A DNA stretch of 64,000 nucleotides, taken from positions 108,553,139-108,617,138 of the forward strand of contig OV884011.1 in assembly GCA_930367205.1 (NCBI GenBank), in the 5' to 3' direction. Source of the DNA: Acanthosoma haemorrhoidale. Taxonomy: Eukaryota; Arthropoda; Insecta; Hemiptera; Acanthosomatidae. The notes beneath the pieces were generated by a model. That model had not been told where the DNA came from. It saw only the letters and a program-made list of their open reading frames with translations, and made no database searches. Positions within the stretch are counted from its first letter, which is position 1. The number at the start of each line of letters is the position of its first letter. Below are positions 11,731 to 23,400 of this stretch, piece after piece. The translations under genes were made by a program, and so were the position numbers.

Positions 11731-11740
11731 AATAAAATTA

Positions 11741-14700
11741 GAACAAATATCAAAATAGGGTTCAATACCTTTCTCTACAAATGCTACAGCTCAGAAGCTA
11801 TTTATGATCTAATGCTCTGATTTATTTCTCCAGAGTTGAGATTAAAGACGGCACAAAAATTATTTTTAAATCCAAACAATCAATAATAATAAGCCACATC
11901 GTGGACAAACACAAATACGCATTAAAGGAGACATTATTTAAGGACTTAAGATACATTAAAAAAATCATGTGCAAGTACAGAGAAACCTATTAGAACTAAT
12001 TTTTTATCTAACATTAAATTTTCGAATACCTTTTATCAAAACCCTTCCTCCCAACCAACAACTACGACTCAGAAGAAGCTGGCAGCCAAATCTCCTGGGT
12101 AAAAAACTGCATTAGAGATAGTGTCAGAAGTGACCATCAACTATAGAAGTACAGCTATAAAGTGCATTTAATAGCCATCACTCAAAAGCAGAAGCTTCTG
12201 CAGAAGAGCATTGGAGGAAGCCAATTTCGTCAATAAAGTTGACCACTAATAATTCCATTTCATTTGTTATTGAAAATTATCACCGAGGTAATTTCTTTAT
12301 AAATATATAATAACTCATGCAAAGGCACCGGCTTGATCTACGACCATATATTGATTAAAAACAAGGGTTTATTTTAAATTTAGTATTGTTTTGTGTGAAG
12401 TTGTTTTTGTTATTGTCTTCTATTTTTATAACGTTCCATCCATGAATTTATTTGCTGGAAAAGATAATGAAATGTGTTTATATTTTGATTGAGGTTTATT
12501 TTGCAAATTTGTTTTGTCCCACATTTCTGTGAGCCAGAATCAATGTTGATTTTATTTGCACTTTGTTGTACATACGGGGTCCCGGTATACAGTTTTTTTT
12601 TTTTTTTTCTATCTATCTATCATTATCAACAAAAAAAATGATTTTGGCAAGAGTGCTTGCCTATGATGATATATTTATTATTTCATTTCAAACTAATCAA
12701 CATATACACGGCCGAGTGACGTTTCCGTTCGCTATCGTCTCATCGACTTCAAATTCTAATCGGCTATCCGCAGTCGATCTCTTCACACTGAAAGCAGCAT
12801 TCATCAATTGCCGTCGTTCACTAATGAAATTCCACACGGGCGCCTTATCGTGATCTAGAGGCTGAGCCCAGCGAGGTAGGAGAACGAATCCCCGCGAAGT
12901 TAGAAAGCGAACGCCGATGACGTAATGGGCTCCCCTAGCTGGTGGATAATTGTGATCCTTGGCGAAAGGGGGCAGTTTTAACACTTCCTACTTCGCAGAT
13001 ACGGCCAGCTTCTCTCGTAGTATCTGTTATCCGCTTCTATATGTGAATACACTGAGATTTTTTTGATGAACGACGCTACAGAATGACGTCCAATCTCAAC
13101 GGTTCACTATCATGCTTTAAATTTAAATATATGAGAATAACACGAATGACTTATCAACACAGTAGTTGATCCGTTGATATTGATTGAATTATAGTTACAT
13201 CCATTGTGACTAAATTCTGTTATTTACACGTTCGAGTTTCTTGAAAAAGATAAGGGAAAAAACTACTGGATATTTTTTTTTCAAACATACTTAGTTTTAT
13301 TAGTTAAAACGTATTGGTCACTGAAAATGGCCTTTTCAATAAACGCAAAAAAAAATAAATAAACTATTAATAATAATAGCTAACGCTCCCATTTGTTTTT
13401 TTAACATTTCTGAAATTTTTTTTTGATTTACCATTGAAATATGGTAAAGAAAAACGACCAGGCCTTAATAAATGGAGACAAAATATGATAATTGTAAAAC
13501 GAAATAGCTTCTGATCTAGGAAGAAAGGCTTAATAGGAATGGAACCTCTCCCTTCTGACAAAAAAATACATTTGAGTTTGAAATTAAACTCTTTTTAGTG
13601 CGGCATTCTGCTATTTTTTTAAGTTTTACAAACGTTAACATTAGATTTTTAAAAACTTAAGGGATATTTATTCGTAACCAACGCGAATGGAGTACGTAAA
13701 AAAAAAAGGAGGTATCCAATAACATGAGCACTCCTGAATATTAAAATATAACTTATTATTTATTAGTAATTTTCGTAACAATTATTTCAATATAAAAAGG
13801 TTCTAAAAGATGTTTTTTTCCCGTCACAGAGGGTAGTTATGACCCATTTAATGAAATCAGAAATTACAATTTCCGAATTTCGATTCCTTCTTTTGGTTGA
13901 ACTCCCGAATTTTGCTTTTGTCCATGGCAGAATCCTGTCTTGCGTAGGCGATGAAGGAATAATTCAAAAGCCTTGACAAAATGAAACGAAAAAGTAAGTC
14001 AATGACGGACTGTTTCCCATAGGTGACCTCTTACAACAATCGGCTACCTAAATAATGGACAAAACAGAAAAATAATCATGAATTCAATGCCACACGTGGA
14101 GAGCGGTGAAGTGTAGAAATTACTCATTTCATTTGTCAACGACTAAACTCGCACTGTGAACAGACGTTAGAACAAGAAAAAACAAGAATAGCGTGTTCCA
14201 TGAGCGAAATGACCTTTGACGTGATAAAAAATCACGTAAAAACGTGATTAAAAGAGTGTGATAGTGTCGATGAAAAGGTTCCAGAACAGGGGTTGCGGAG
14301 TACACATCCGGTGGGTGTTCTATGGCAAATTTAGGGGGGGGGGTGTGGAGGACAAACCACTTCCCTGCAATATTAGCAAGTAAGCGCTGAACGATGAATG
14401 ATTAATACGCCAAATGTTTCAACAAATTGTTCGAAGTGTCTTTTGAGCAAGATCAGTCCGTAATAAAAGTATCTATTGGCTTATTATAGCTATATTTTTA
14501 ATATTGTGTGGCTAGTACACGAACGAGCCGCAGAATAGTTACCGCACCACCGTGCAAGTGTGTTTGTCCTAGCTCGATAAACATTACTTACATACACCTG
14601 CAGAATATCGAATATATCCATTTGAGAGGTTCATTAGTATGTCCTAATCACATTTCTGGCAAGTATAATTAATGTGTGAGGGGCAAACAGGTACTTTCCT

Positions 14701-16118
14701 CACACTTTTTTCGTTATTTAATTTATCCTTTGTGTACAGAATGTACAGAAACATTCTCTCACTCACTCTCTTTTCGTAAAACGGTTCACCTTCAAGTCCA
14801 CACATTCTTTTGGTGCTCAATCTCGGTTCACATGGGAGATTTGATACCCAGAAAAGTATATGACTCTTGATAAAAAGAGCTAATACAAAAAATCGTAATA
14901 TTATAAACATACCAAACATATAAAACCAATAAAAAGCATATTGTGGACCTATCGAAAACGTGAGCTACTCGCTATGACAAGACGGTATGAACTTTTCCCA
15001 CAAAATTATGATAGATGAGGACTGAGGAAGATGATTCGGACGATAATCATGTCAACAAAGAATATAAACACAGCTAAACAGTAGCCCGATCTCCCAACCA
15101 ACCCCGCTTCTAAATTACAAGTAATTTTCTTTAAATGTCAAAGAAATTCTCACGCGAGTTTACCCGGGTTATCACGGTGACTCGAGGCTGGGTACTAAAG
15201 GGTTTCTCGAACCTATAAAATGCAGAATCATCACTAGTTGGTACAAAACTGGGAGTTGGTGCTTTTCCTTGGACTGACAGTTTTAGAAAAGTAGCATAGC
15301 CAAATCTACATCCACTCGAAAAAACTACTTTAAGTTTGGTGTTGTTCAGAGAGAAAAATCTGATTTATTGATTAGAAAGAAATCAATTTCCACCTGCGAA
15401 GAGGCCAAAATGAAGCTCAAAATGGGCAGGACGCAATGGCTGTCAGGCTGTCTCAAGATGTATATATATGTTCTGTGGCCAGTATGACGACAATATGAAC
15501 GATTTGCCTTTTTTCATACGATGATATCGATTATCTAAATCACAATACAGGTCATCGGTCTCAAGTAATGCACTATGTGAATGGAAAACTTGTCTATTGC
15601 AGAAGACAAAAAAAAAACATACTACTAATTCGTAAAAGAAGAAGACCTAAATATTTTAAACTTTGAATATGTAACGTATTAAAGGAGGCATCGAACGAAG
15701 TAGGATGTTGCGAAATGAGTAGCAGATATAACAGGCAAGGGAACTGTTACTGGATTTCACGGTTTCAGCTACCCGGAGCGTGTCGTCGCGGTTTCACTTT
15801 CATGCCCCGAGTAGGAAATGTATTCGGCAAACTATTAGGAGGCCGGCTGTGAGTACTGGTATTTCAGTGCGCACGTGCATATTGTATAGGCCAATTACCT
15901 CATGTATAAAACTTATAGGTAACGAATTCTACTTAAAATCTATTGATTAAAAGAATGATTACATAACAAAGATAAATAGAATTATTACCTATAAATTATA
16001 AAAAAAAAACTCTTGAAACATTCACAGAAAAAATCTTTAAAATTCCGTTACATTTTACACTTTTGGTAAGCTAATGTTAAGATGATTTGGATTTCATAAA
16101 CAAAATCATACTTCTTCG
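11741..16118. other. AT-rich non-coding stretch with GC-richer island at 12.7-13.05 kb
   Basis: No gene is supported. A T-run of 17 (12593-12609) is followed by a CTAT microsatellite. At about 12700-13050 the sequence is clearly richer in GC and open frames occur on both strands (12563-12853 plus, 12697-12984 minus); neither shows a family motif. Around 14220-14249 the word CGTGAT and its complement form overlapping hairpins. At 13922-13997 a good acceptor and GTAAGT donor flank a segment that is closed in all three frames. Confidence 0.45.
14220..14249. repeat. overlapping inverted repeats
   Basis: CGTGAT (14220-14225), AATCACG (14230-14236) and CGTGATT (14243-14249) alternate, so the middle arm can pair with either neighbour. 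Loops are short and A-rich. No flanking element is recognised. Confidence 0.5.
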
Positions 16119-16126
16119 CAGATACT

Positions 16127-16383
16127 TTTTTTTTTTTTTTTTTCTTAGCTCTCAAATTTAGAAAATAGGATGTGGGAAAAATAAAGGAAAATTATTTTGG
16201 GCTAATGAGTGCCTTTCACTAAGGGGAGTCCCCCATTTGCAGGATGTATGAGAAGGATATAGGGTGTGGAATGCCTAAAGGAGGCGGGTGGAATCAGGAA
16301 GGTAGTGAGAGTCTACCTATGGTGGAGCCTAGGGGTACCTAGGCAATGGTTTGTAGTCGGCCAGGTCAAGTCAAGCCAGGTCC
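16127..16383 (-). mobile_element. family B poly(A) retroelement, with target-site duplication
   Basis: On the plus strand this starts with a T-run (16126-16143), so the element lies on the minus strand with a poly(A) tail. It is flanked by CAGATACT at 16119-16126 and 16384-16391, an exact 8-bp duplication (one base shared with the tail). At 257 bp it is SINE-sized and has no open frame. Its 3' part (TTTATTTTTCCCACATCCT, then AATTTGAGAGCTAAG and A-run, read on the minus strand) recurs at 22.7-23.4, 30.0, 43.6, 55.8 and 57.2 kb. I see no tRNA, 7SL or 5S head, so it could also be the 3' UTR of an unidentified LINE. Confidence 0.75.
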
Positions 16384-16846
16384 CAGATACTGCAACTTTC
16401 ACGGTTACAGTATTTTGAATGTTTCTAAAGCTAGCGAGAGTCAGAACCAAAGAAAACTTGGAAGAAAAGTGGGAGGCTAAGGGAGTTCTAATTCCAGAAA
16501 TTAATTTAAGGAAACTATTATTCCTGATTTTAATTAAATTTGGAAGGGAAGAATATTTAAATGTGTGCGAAATGTCTAATTTTTACAAAATTCCAGATTG
16601 AAAGTATTGTTATTCCACAGAATTTGGAAAACAAGAAATTTTAATCGTCAACTGTTTATGTTTAATAGAAAAACAACTCAAATGAGACCCATAATATTAG
16701 GAGAACATTGCCAATAATTGTTCAAAAAAAAGTTTAACTTAAGCTTTAAAATAGGTCTGTGAAGTTTGGTACGACATTATTGTGAATTTCATTATATGCA
16801 AAACTTAGTTCACAATAAACTGTATTTATTTTTTAAATAATGGTTT

Positions 16847-17106
16847 ATGTCCTGAGCGCCTGTGGCTCTCGCGCTCTTGGTCAGACTCCACTGGCTAGTA
16901 TCCAGTGACGCGGCTGACGGAGGAGTGTGGGGGACTTCCCAAGACTCCGCTTTCTCTTCACATGTGGACTTGGGAGGCCTCTGGGCTGTCTGTAAATATT
17001 GTATGAATGATGAATTGTAAATATGGTATGAATGATAGTATATCTTAATTACTTATTGCCTAGCAAGGCAGATTGTAATTTTAGCACAATAAAGGAATTA
17101 TGCATA
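16847..17106 (+). mobile_element. 5'-truncated Jockey-like LINE, 3' UTR only
   Basis: The fragment starts at ATGTCCTGAGC within the UTR, runs through TAAATATTGTATGAATGA and ends at AGCACAATAAAGGAATTATG. It lacks all coding sequence. The 12-bp word AAATAATGGTTT is repeated exactly at 16835-16846 and 17107-17118, an unusually clear target-site duplication. It keeps the UTR block that is missing from the 11.2 kb copy. There is almost no poly(A). Confidence 0.9.
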
Positions 17107-17737
17107 AAATAATGGTTTTCTGTCGATTTACAGAAGATCAGCCCAGCATTTAAAGGAAGTAATTTTGGTTTCATTTCGGTCAAGGAAAGAATCTTTGCGT
17201 TTAGAAAACAAATAATAGAAATTTTATAACTCAATTATTACATTTCTTTTGACGCGATGAAATTTTAATTATTTTTAATAATTTTTAATAAACTTAATTT
17301 TAATGAAATACCCAAATTTTAATTAAGTATAGTTTGAAGGGTAATAAGGAACTGAGATATGTTCAAATAAATATGCAAAAACATGGGCCCTTCTTTACAG
17401 TATGTTTGGATCAGATGTATTTGGTAATACAGGGGTTCTCCTAAAGGCTGCCGGAGAAAATAGACTATTCGATCTGCCGATTTACATGAAAGTGCAGAGA
17501 GCCTATCGACGACCATCGCACCAGGAAGGAGATGTGTATCTGTGAAAGAGAGGTAGCGTACCGGGAGTCGTGCAGTGTGAAAGTGACTCCGGTAGCTGCT
17601 GCGGGCCTGCCGCAGCGTTAGGATGTTGTCTCTTTCGTACAGCTAATGGAAGAATCATTCCAGCTGCCTGTGTGTGCATTTTCATCATGCTTCTTATAAT
17701 AATAATTAATAAGATTATAATAATTGCCCGAAGAAAA

Positions 17738-17806
17738 CGATATTGGGATGCGAGCCTGGGACCTCCTCATTTTCTCCATTTTGGCGCTCTGACAAATGAA
17801 CCATAC
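17738..17806 (-). repeat. tRNA-like remnant, possible SINE head
   Basis: Read on the minus strand, TGGTTCATTTGTCAGAGCGCC (17803-17783) resembles the D-arm region and A box of a tRNA, and GGCTCGCATCCC (17756-17745) is a B box with two changes. Spacing of about 30 nt fits tRNA genes. No acceptor stem pairs, so a working tRNA is unlikely. A tRNA-derived SINE or pseudogene is the best reading. No copy was found elsewhere in the window. Confidence 0.4.
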
Positions 17807-19450
17807 CTGAAAACACATAAGCCTGGTTAATTTCTATTTTCTTTCACTGATCTCCTATAACATCGAATACAATTCTAAAGTTATTATAATATTAAAATCA
17901 CGAACGGTGCCATCACGTCCTATTTTGCTGCAAATAAGAATGTAAAGAGCGTAAAGAACTGTCTAAATCAGTTTTACGTGCACGTTGATTTTCTCAATTA
18001 ACTGTTTTAAATACCATATTTCTCATTTATGCTGCTATTAACGTAATACTAGCATCATAGATATTTTAAGTTTCATTGGTAGGATTGAATCGGAATTGCC
18101 AATTTATATTTTCTTAACAAAAAAAACACGCTAAAGTGCACTTGTTAGTGTGCAGTGAGAATGCGTTTCTTTTAATCGGACCTGCGGCACTTTGATGACT
18201 ATTAAACGGGAAACCCCCGAGAAGTTGATCCTAAATGGACTTTTGTTTTGTTTCTTTAAATACAATTCTCTAACTAAATTGAGCAGGGTTATGTCGTAAT
18301 GACAAGTATCTGCCTTTCTGAATAGGTGAAGTCTGGAGTACGAGTTAATTATAAAGGTCACATTGGAGAGATTTAAGGACGTTATTTCCCCTTTTTTTCA
18401 GTGCTATAAACGTTATAAAATATTGTATATTTCATTGATATTAAGTGGCCTATTGGATGAAGTGCTATGATTTTTATTATCATTTCACCACTGCTATAGT
18501 ACGAAATACATATAAAAACGGACGGATAAACCTAGAAGTGTACCCATTATTCACCATGGACGGAACGCATTTTGGGGTGGCATTTGTTTATTTATATTTT
18601 TTGTCTAAACGAAATAAAAATAAAAATCTGCTAATGTTGTAATTAATAGAACTAATAATATGCAATTTATCAGAAATGCGTGCTGACCTGGGGTTCTTAA
18701 CTCGATGACGACATTTTTATGCTTAAAACAAGGGATGTAAATTTGGAATCGACGATTGCTACATAAAGGAGGTCTGGTGGTGAAATGGAGATCTAGCAAT
18801 AACTAAAAGATGATATATATTGTAAAAATGTCATTCAAAACGTTTCTAATAAGAACTCAAGAAAAATAAATACATAAATACGCTTACATTTTATTATTAT
18901 GTGTACAATCTGTTTACAATTAATTGATTCTGTTTGACATAGAAAGGCACAAAATTGGGGACCACCCCAGGTGGCAAAATCTCAGCTACCGCTGGATAAG
19001 CAGACAGCCGCACGATTGTGCCTGAAGTACAGCCTCTACCTCCGGACCAGTTAATAACAAGCTTTAAAACCCTTGACTACAACACTCTCTAAAGTAACGA
19101 CGTTGCTGGCCGTCTATCGGCGGTGCCCTTGAGTAGACTTGAGAGGAGATAGCCACAGAGCTGAGATGTGAATAAAAAATTTCAACCTTGGCCCCGGGAG
19201 TACATCCGTGTTCTGCTCCGGCAGTCTCCACCGCTCTGACAGGTAGATACGGCCCTAACTGGGTCAGTCAGTCTGCTGCACTTCGGCTATTCGGCCGGCC
19301 AGTTGTCCATGCAGGAGGGAAGTCACGGATTTCTTTCACCCTGGAGTGAAAATATTTTTTATAAAAATATGAATTTTTAAATTTTTTTATCATGCCACAA
19401 TAGAAAAGTCAGACGTCAGAAATTATAAGACATGGCCTAAAGAGGTTCGG

Positions 19451-19530
19451 AGGGATGGTTGAGTATGGTGCCATGGTCATAACTCATGACCAGAAACCAG
19501 AAAGGCTTTGGATCGAATCCAGGCCCAGTC
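19451..19530 (+). repeat. tRNA-like remnant, possible SINE head
   Basis: TGGTTGAGTATGG (19456-19468) fits the A box. TGGTCAT (19474-19480) and ATGACCA (19486-19492) form an anticodon-arm-like stem. GGATCGAATCC (19510-19520) is one base from the B-box consensus. The order and spacing match a tRNA with a variable arm, but no acceptor stem closes. It is a likely tRNA-derived SINE or tRNA pseudogene. Confidence 0.45.
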
Positions 19531-21425
19531 GATATTTGTTTTCTTAGCTAATAATACCAATAACCATGGTTTTGAGTAACCTAAATTTTTTTCTTGATCG
19601 AATGTTGAATTGACCTAAATCCAACGACGAAAAATGGGAAGAAGCACGAAACATCCTTTTTCCTAGAGACTGTCAACATACAAACTTCTACTGAAACTAA
19701 TTTGGACTAATGCGCTAAAATGCCAAACATCAAAATAGATAAAGAACTGATATAAAGTTTGAGGTGTTCGGTGCCATCTACGAATTACAGATCCAACTTT
19801 GGTTTTATCTTTGCTAAGGATTTAATTAATTAGTTTCAATGGTTTCCCACGGTAATGAATTCTGATTTGAAAATGATTCGGTTTGTACCAACAGCCCAAG
19901 AAACAAGATAAATTTCTTTTCATTAATGAATATTCAAAACTTTTCCACACATCATTTATCTCAATTATAGCATTTAGTTAATTAATGGACATATTCACCC
20001 ATATATGATATATCAATTAAAGCATAATTCAGCAGTGTTTAACTAAGTAGGGTTTTAATTTCGAATAATTACATCGACATTTCTAATTGTTTTCGAAACT
20101 AAAAAATAAACCTGCTTCGTTTGGCAGATTGGATATTTAGAACCAAAATACTCGGGGCTATTCACTTTCAGGGAATAGGTATTTATTGAAACTTCATGAA
20201 GCATTAATTTTGAATAATTATATCGAAAGAAACTGAGCATACATCAATTTCTAGTTTCCTCCAAAACTCCATAATGAATCTACATTGGGCATTGGGAACC
20301 ACAATACTCTTGACTTTTCACCACTTCCATGGAATATAGGACCGTTGAGAAATGACTCAGAAGAGAAATCTGTGGACTTCCCCGAGGATGCAGTCTTCGC
20401 AGGCTTATGCAGCGGTATGCAAGTATATTTGCACTCTTCCTGCCATCGCTCATTTTACTTCATGTCGTATTGACAGGGCAAGAGAAAGTACTGTCTCTCT
20501 AAAACAAATAGCTGATAGTAGATATGCATCATTTGCACTGCAGCAATGTTTCCCTGCTCGTTTAGCATTGAGTTGAGATAGGTAAGAGTTGTAGTATAAT
20601 GGTTTTACGTCCTGATTTATTACGCATTGCAATAAATTTGCACATATACAATGTATAATGTATATACATGTATAATATGCGTCGGAAGTAGCAAGTTCAG
20701 CCACTTGTTTACGTATACCTGTGATTACTGGGCATTGAAAAATAAAGTTCCGGGGATCCAGGTTAGATTCTTGGCTGCTCTATACGTTACTTTTTTCTGT
20801 GAGGGGTGGGGCTTATCGAGGTCCACTCTCCCTCGCCAGGAATAATGAGGCGGGCGACTACTAGTATAACAAGTGCCAAAACCGATTTAGAAACCTCAAC
20901 TTTATTACAGCCTGAACTTATAATTTCAACAGCGTCACTGCATCGATTTAAAACTAAAACTGATCATGATCAAAAAAACACAATTAAATCTTAAGCATGT
21001 TGAGTTTGAAAAAACAACTAAAATGACGATCACATAGTTAAAAACTATTTTAGCACGCAAAATTTCCGCGATTTTGAACCTCTGAACTCTGTACTAACTG
21101 GATAAACAATGTACATACAGTTGCAATTTTTAAATGATAAAGAGAAATAAAAAAGTTCCCCTTTACCCAAAATAAAATTTTAATTTGTTTTCACATATGT
21201 TGTATGTATGCATGACAAAAATTTAATTTTAATATAATAATGATAAATATTTTTAAACTGTGGAATAAACAGGATTTTTTTTACTGTGAGATTTTGGATA
21301 TCAAGATATGGCCATTATATTTCTACAATGCGTTACGTTCTTATTTGTTTACATATAAAAAAATTGATTTTTTCCTGTGATAAGCATTACAATACGGCAT
21401 ATTACTGCCCACCATCAACAAGTCA

Positions 21426-21638
21426 TCAGACACCCGAAAGCGAACCTTGTTCGTGTATCGTCGGCTTCAGGCATCGTCTCCTGCCGTCATGGTCCGCCGA
21501 TCTACCTTCGGAGTAGAGGTCACTTCCTGGTGACTTTTCAGGGTCCTCTAACACCGTTTTTGTTATATTTACACGGGTGATTGACGATGAGTTTTGCCGA
21601 AAGGTAGAAGCCTGGAGGTCACCAAGAAAGCGTAGTTG
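21426..21638 (-). other. 71-codon open stretch without ATG in a GC-richer island
   Basis: Between stops on the minus strand the frame stays open for 70 residues. It reads through V-L-E-D-P-E-K-S-P-G-S-D-L and ends H-E-Q-G-S-L-S-G-V stop. Composition is protein-like and hydrophilic, unlike the Phe/Ile/Lys-rich chance frames nearby. There is no methionine, and no strong acceptor was found just upstream. Plus-strand frames across the same DNA are also open, so the GC content alone may explain it. The family is unknown. Confidence 0.2.
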
Positions 21639-22730
21639 TCAAGGTTTTGTGCAGTTAAGGATCAATCTTAACTCAAAACTGACCAAAACTGTATATGTTC
21701 TTTCCATAGACTCTTGACAATTATAGAATAGCAAACAGATTTGAAACAAACAAACAATCAATTTTCAATGTTCTTACAGAAGCACGAGTGCGTTTGTCGA
21801 CAGCACAGGTCAATAAATGGCGAGGCTTGGCGTGAAGAGCATTCAGGGAAGGATATGATTTGGCAAGAGACAAAATGGAAGAAGAAGTAGTTAAGGTGAT
21901 TAAACATAAATTAAATTTATCTTTTACATAAAATAAATTTAGTTATATTGGTAGTTATTGATTGCTGAGTCTTTAGCTTTTACTAACAATACTTCATATA
22001 ATAACCAATGTTGTTGTCTGACACTTTATTTGATTATATCAGGTCTTTCAACAGGCTTGAAAAGCGAATTTGGTGAAAATGAATATTTTTTAAATTTGGT
22101 GTCGATGCAGAATAATTTCCCGTCTACCGTGTTATCTCCTTATTACCTGTCGTAATTTGGTATATACATACGCATTAGTTACAACATAACAATAGGATGT
22201 GCACACTATTTATTGATTTTGTTGATATAGGAAGCAGCTATGACTGAAGAAATCAAGATGATCTGAAGATTAAAACATTTTTGTCCGGTCATAGAGAATT
22301 CATTATTGAAAAATATAGCAATACGGAGCGTGAATAGTGAAAACTTACATTTTATATATGTCTAAAAGGTTATCTCTAATGACAGAACTTTGAAGGATAT
22401 CATTAATTCTTCAATCTTTCCACAAACAGTAATAACCTTTTTTTTTTTCTTGTATTTTATCCTAATACACACTCGAGTTGTTTTCGACTTCATATCGACA
22501 CTCCAATAAATAAATCCATAGCAAACAGTGCTATCTCAAAACTAATTAACCTCACATATTTATCGTAATGCCAGGTTTTATTTTTAGCATATATAATGCT
22601 GCTGTTATTATCAAACATACAAGTTAACCATTGCACAATCTCCACGACATATCTGGATTGATAGGGTTACCTCTCAATATACTAGTGTACAGACAGGGCA
22701 GGGCCTAAGTAAATTTTTTATTTTTATTTA

Positions 22731-22804
22731 TTTTTTTTCATATTTCTCAAAATAATAAAAATAGGATAAGGGAAAAATAAAAAGGATACTTATCTTGGAA
22801 TGCT
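22731..22804 (-). mobile_element. family B retroelement, older copy split by an insertion
   Basis: On the plus strand a T-run (22731-22738), then TTTCTCAAAATAATAAAAATA, GGATAAGGGAAAAATAAA and TTATCTTGGA follow the family B consensus read from its tail. The copy breaks off at 22804, and a match to the next consensus bases (CTAATAG) resumes at about 23009 after the younger element at 22805-22998. So this is an interrupted older host copy. Confidence 0.55.
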
Positions 22805-22998
22805 TTTTTTTTTTTTTTTTCTTAGCTCCAATTATAAGATTAAGGATGAGGGAAAAATAAAGGGATAATTGGGTTGAGCGGATCCTTGTACTAGGAGTAC
22901 CTGCTTGAAGGTGGTGTGAGGGAATTAAGGAGTGTGGGAAGCCTCGGTAGAGGTTGATTGTTGCGGTACAGTGGTGAGAGTCCACTGGTGGCTGGGCT
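22805..22998 (-). mobile_element. family B retroelement (variant subfamily), nested
   Basis: A T-run (22804-22820) opens a minus-strand element of about 195 bp. Its tail-proximal part matches family B (CTTAGCTC, GGATGAGGGAAAAATAAA); the rest (TTGGGTTGAGCGGATCCTT) defines a variant also seen at 43.6 kb. The flanks CTTGGAATGCT (22794-22804) and CTTGGATTGCT (22999-23009) match at 10 of 11 positions, as expected for an aged target duplication. It is inserted into the older family B copy. A short minus-strand frame through it (22728-22985) is not a gene. Confidence 0.7.
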
Positions 22999-23020
22999 CT
23001 TGGATTGCTAATAGCCGTAA

Positions 23021-23400
23021 TTTTTTTTTTTCCCCATAGCTCTCAAACTTATAAAAATAGGATGTGGAAAATTATTTATGATTGATTGGTGCCTTTCACT
23101 AAAGGGAGTTCCATTTGAAGGATGTATGAGAAGGATATGGGGTGTGGGGTGCCTAAAGGAGGCGGGTGGGTTCGGGAAGGTAGTGAGAGCCTACCTATGG
23201 TGGAGCCTAGGGCTACTAGGCATTGGTTTGTAGTCGGCCATACCTGGCCCCGCCTCTGAAGGGGGCTGCACTGTGTCGGCCTATCGGCCGGGAAATCGGC
23301 CTACCCTGAGCAGGTAGAAGGGGTCATAGTCGATTAGAACTTTAACCACAAAAATTACACCCACACATACATATAGTCGCTATGGGGTGTAATAGCGATC
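23021..23400 (-). mobile_element. family B retroelement, longest copy
   Basis: A T-run at 23021-23031 begins a third minus-strand copy, directly beside the nested pair. It matches the 16.1 kb copy through CTCTCAAACTTATA, GTGCCTTTCACTAA, GGATGTATGAGAAGGATAT and TAGTCGGCCA, then continues for about 160 bp of GC-rich sequence not present in the other copies. That extension contains GGCCGATAGGCCG-like words and two inverted repeats (23377-23383 with 23392-23398, and 23354-23362 with 23385-23393) that compete for the same bases. The 5' limit is estimated. No open frame. Confidence 0.6.

Larger units (their letters stand above)
17119..22730. other. AT-rich stretch with several GC-richer islands
   Basis: No gene is supported. 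GC-richer islands lie at about 17480-17680, 18955-19345, 20360-20570 and 21400-21650. They hold short open frames on both strands but no motif I know. The two tRNA-like remnants and the 71-codon minus-strand frame are listed separately. A segment at 21781-21894 follows a good acceptor but is closed in two frames and stops within the third. Confidence 0.45.

Noticed and set aside
12563..12984. Overlapping 96- and 95-codon frames on opposite strands
   Set aside because: Both result from the GC-rich block with few stops; the plus-strand one passes through a poly-Phe T-run.
13922..13997. Segment between a good acceptor and a GTAAGT donor
   Set aside because: All three frames contain stops, so it is not a coding internal exon; a non-coding exon remains possible but unsupported.
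21781..21894. Segment after a strong acceptor with a homeodomain-like string (L-S-T-A-Q-V-N-K-W)
   Set aside because: The frame stops after 17 codons, the resemblance is short, and the following donor is weak.
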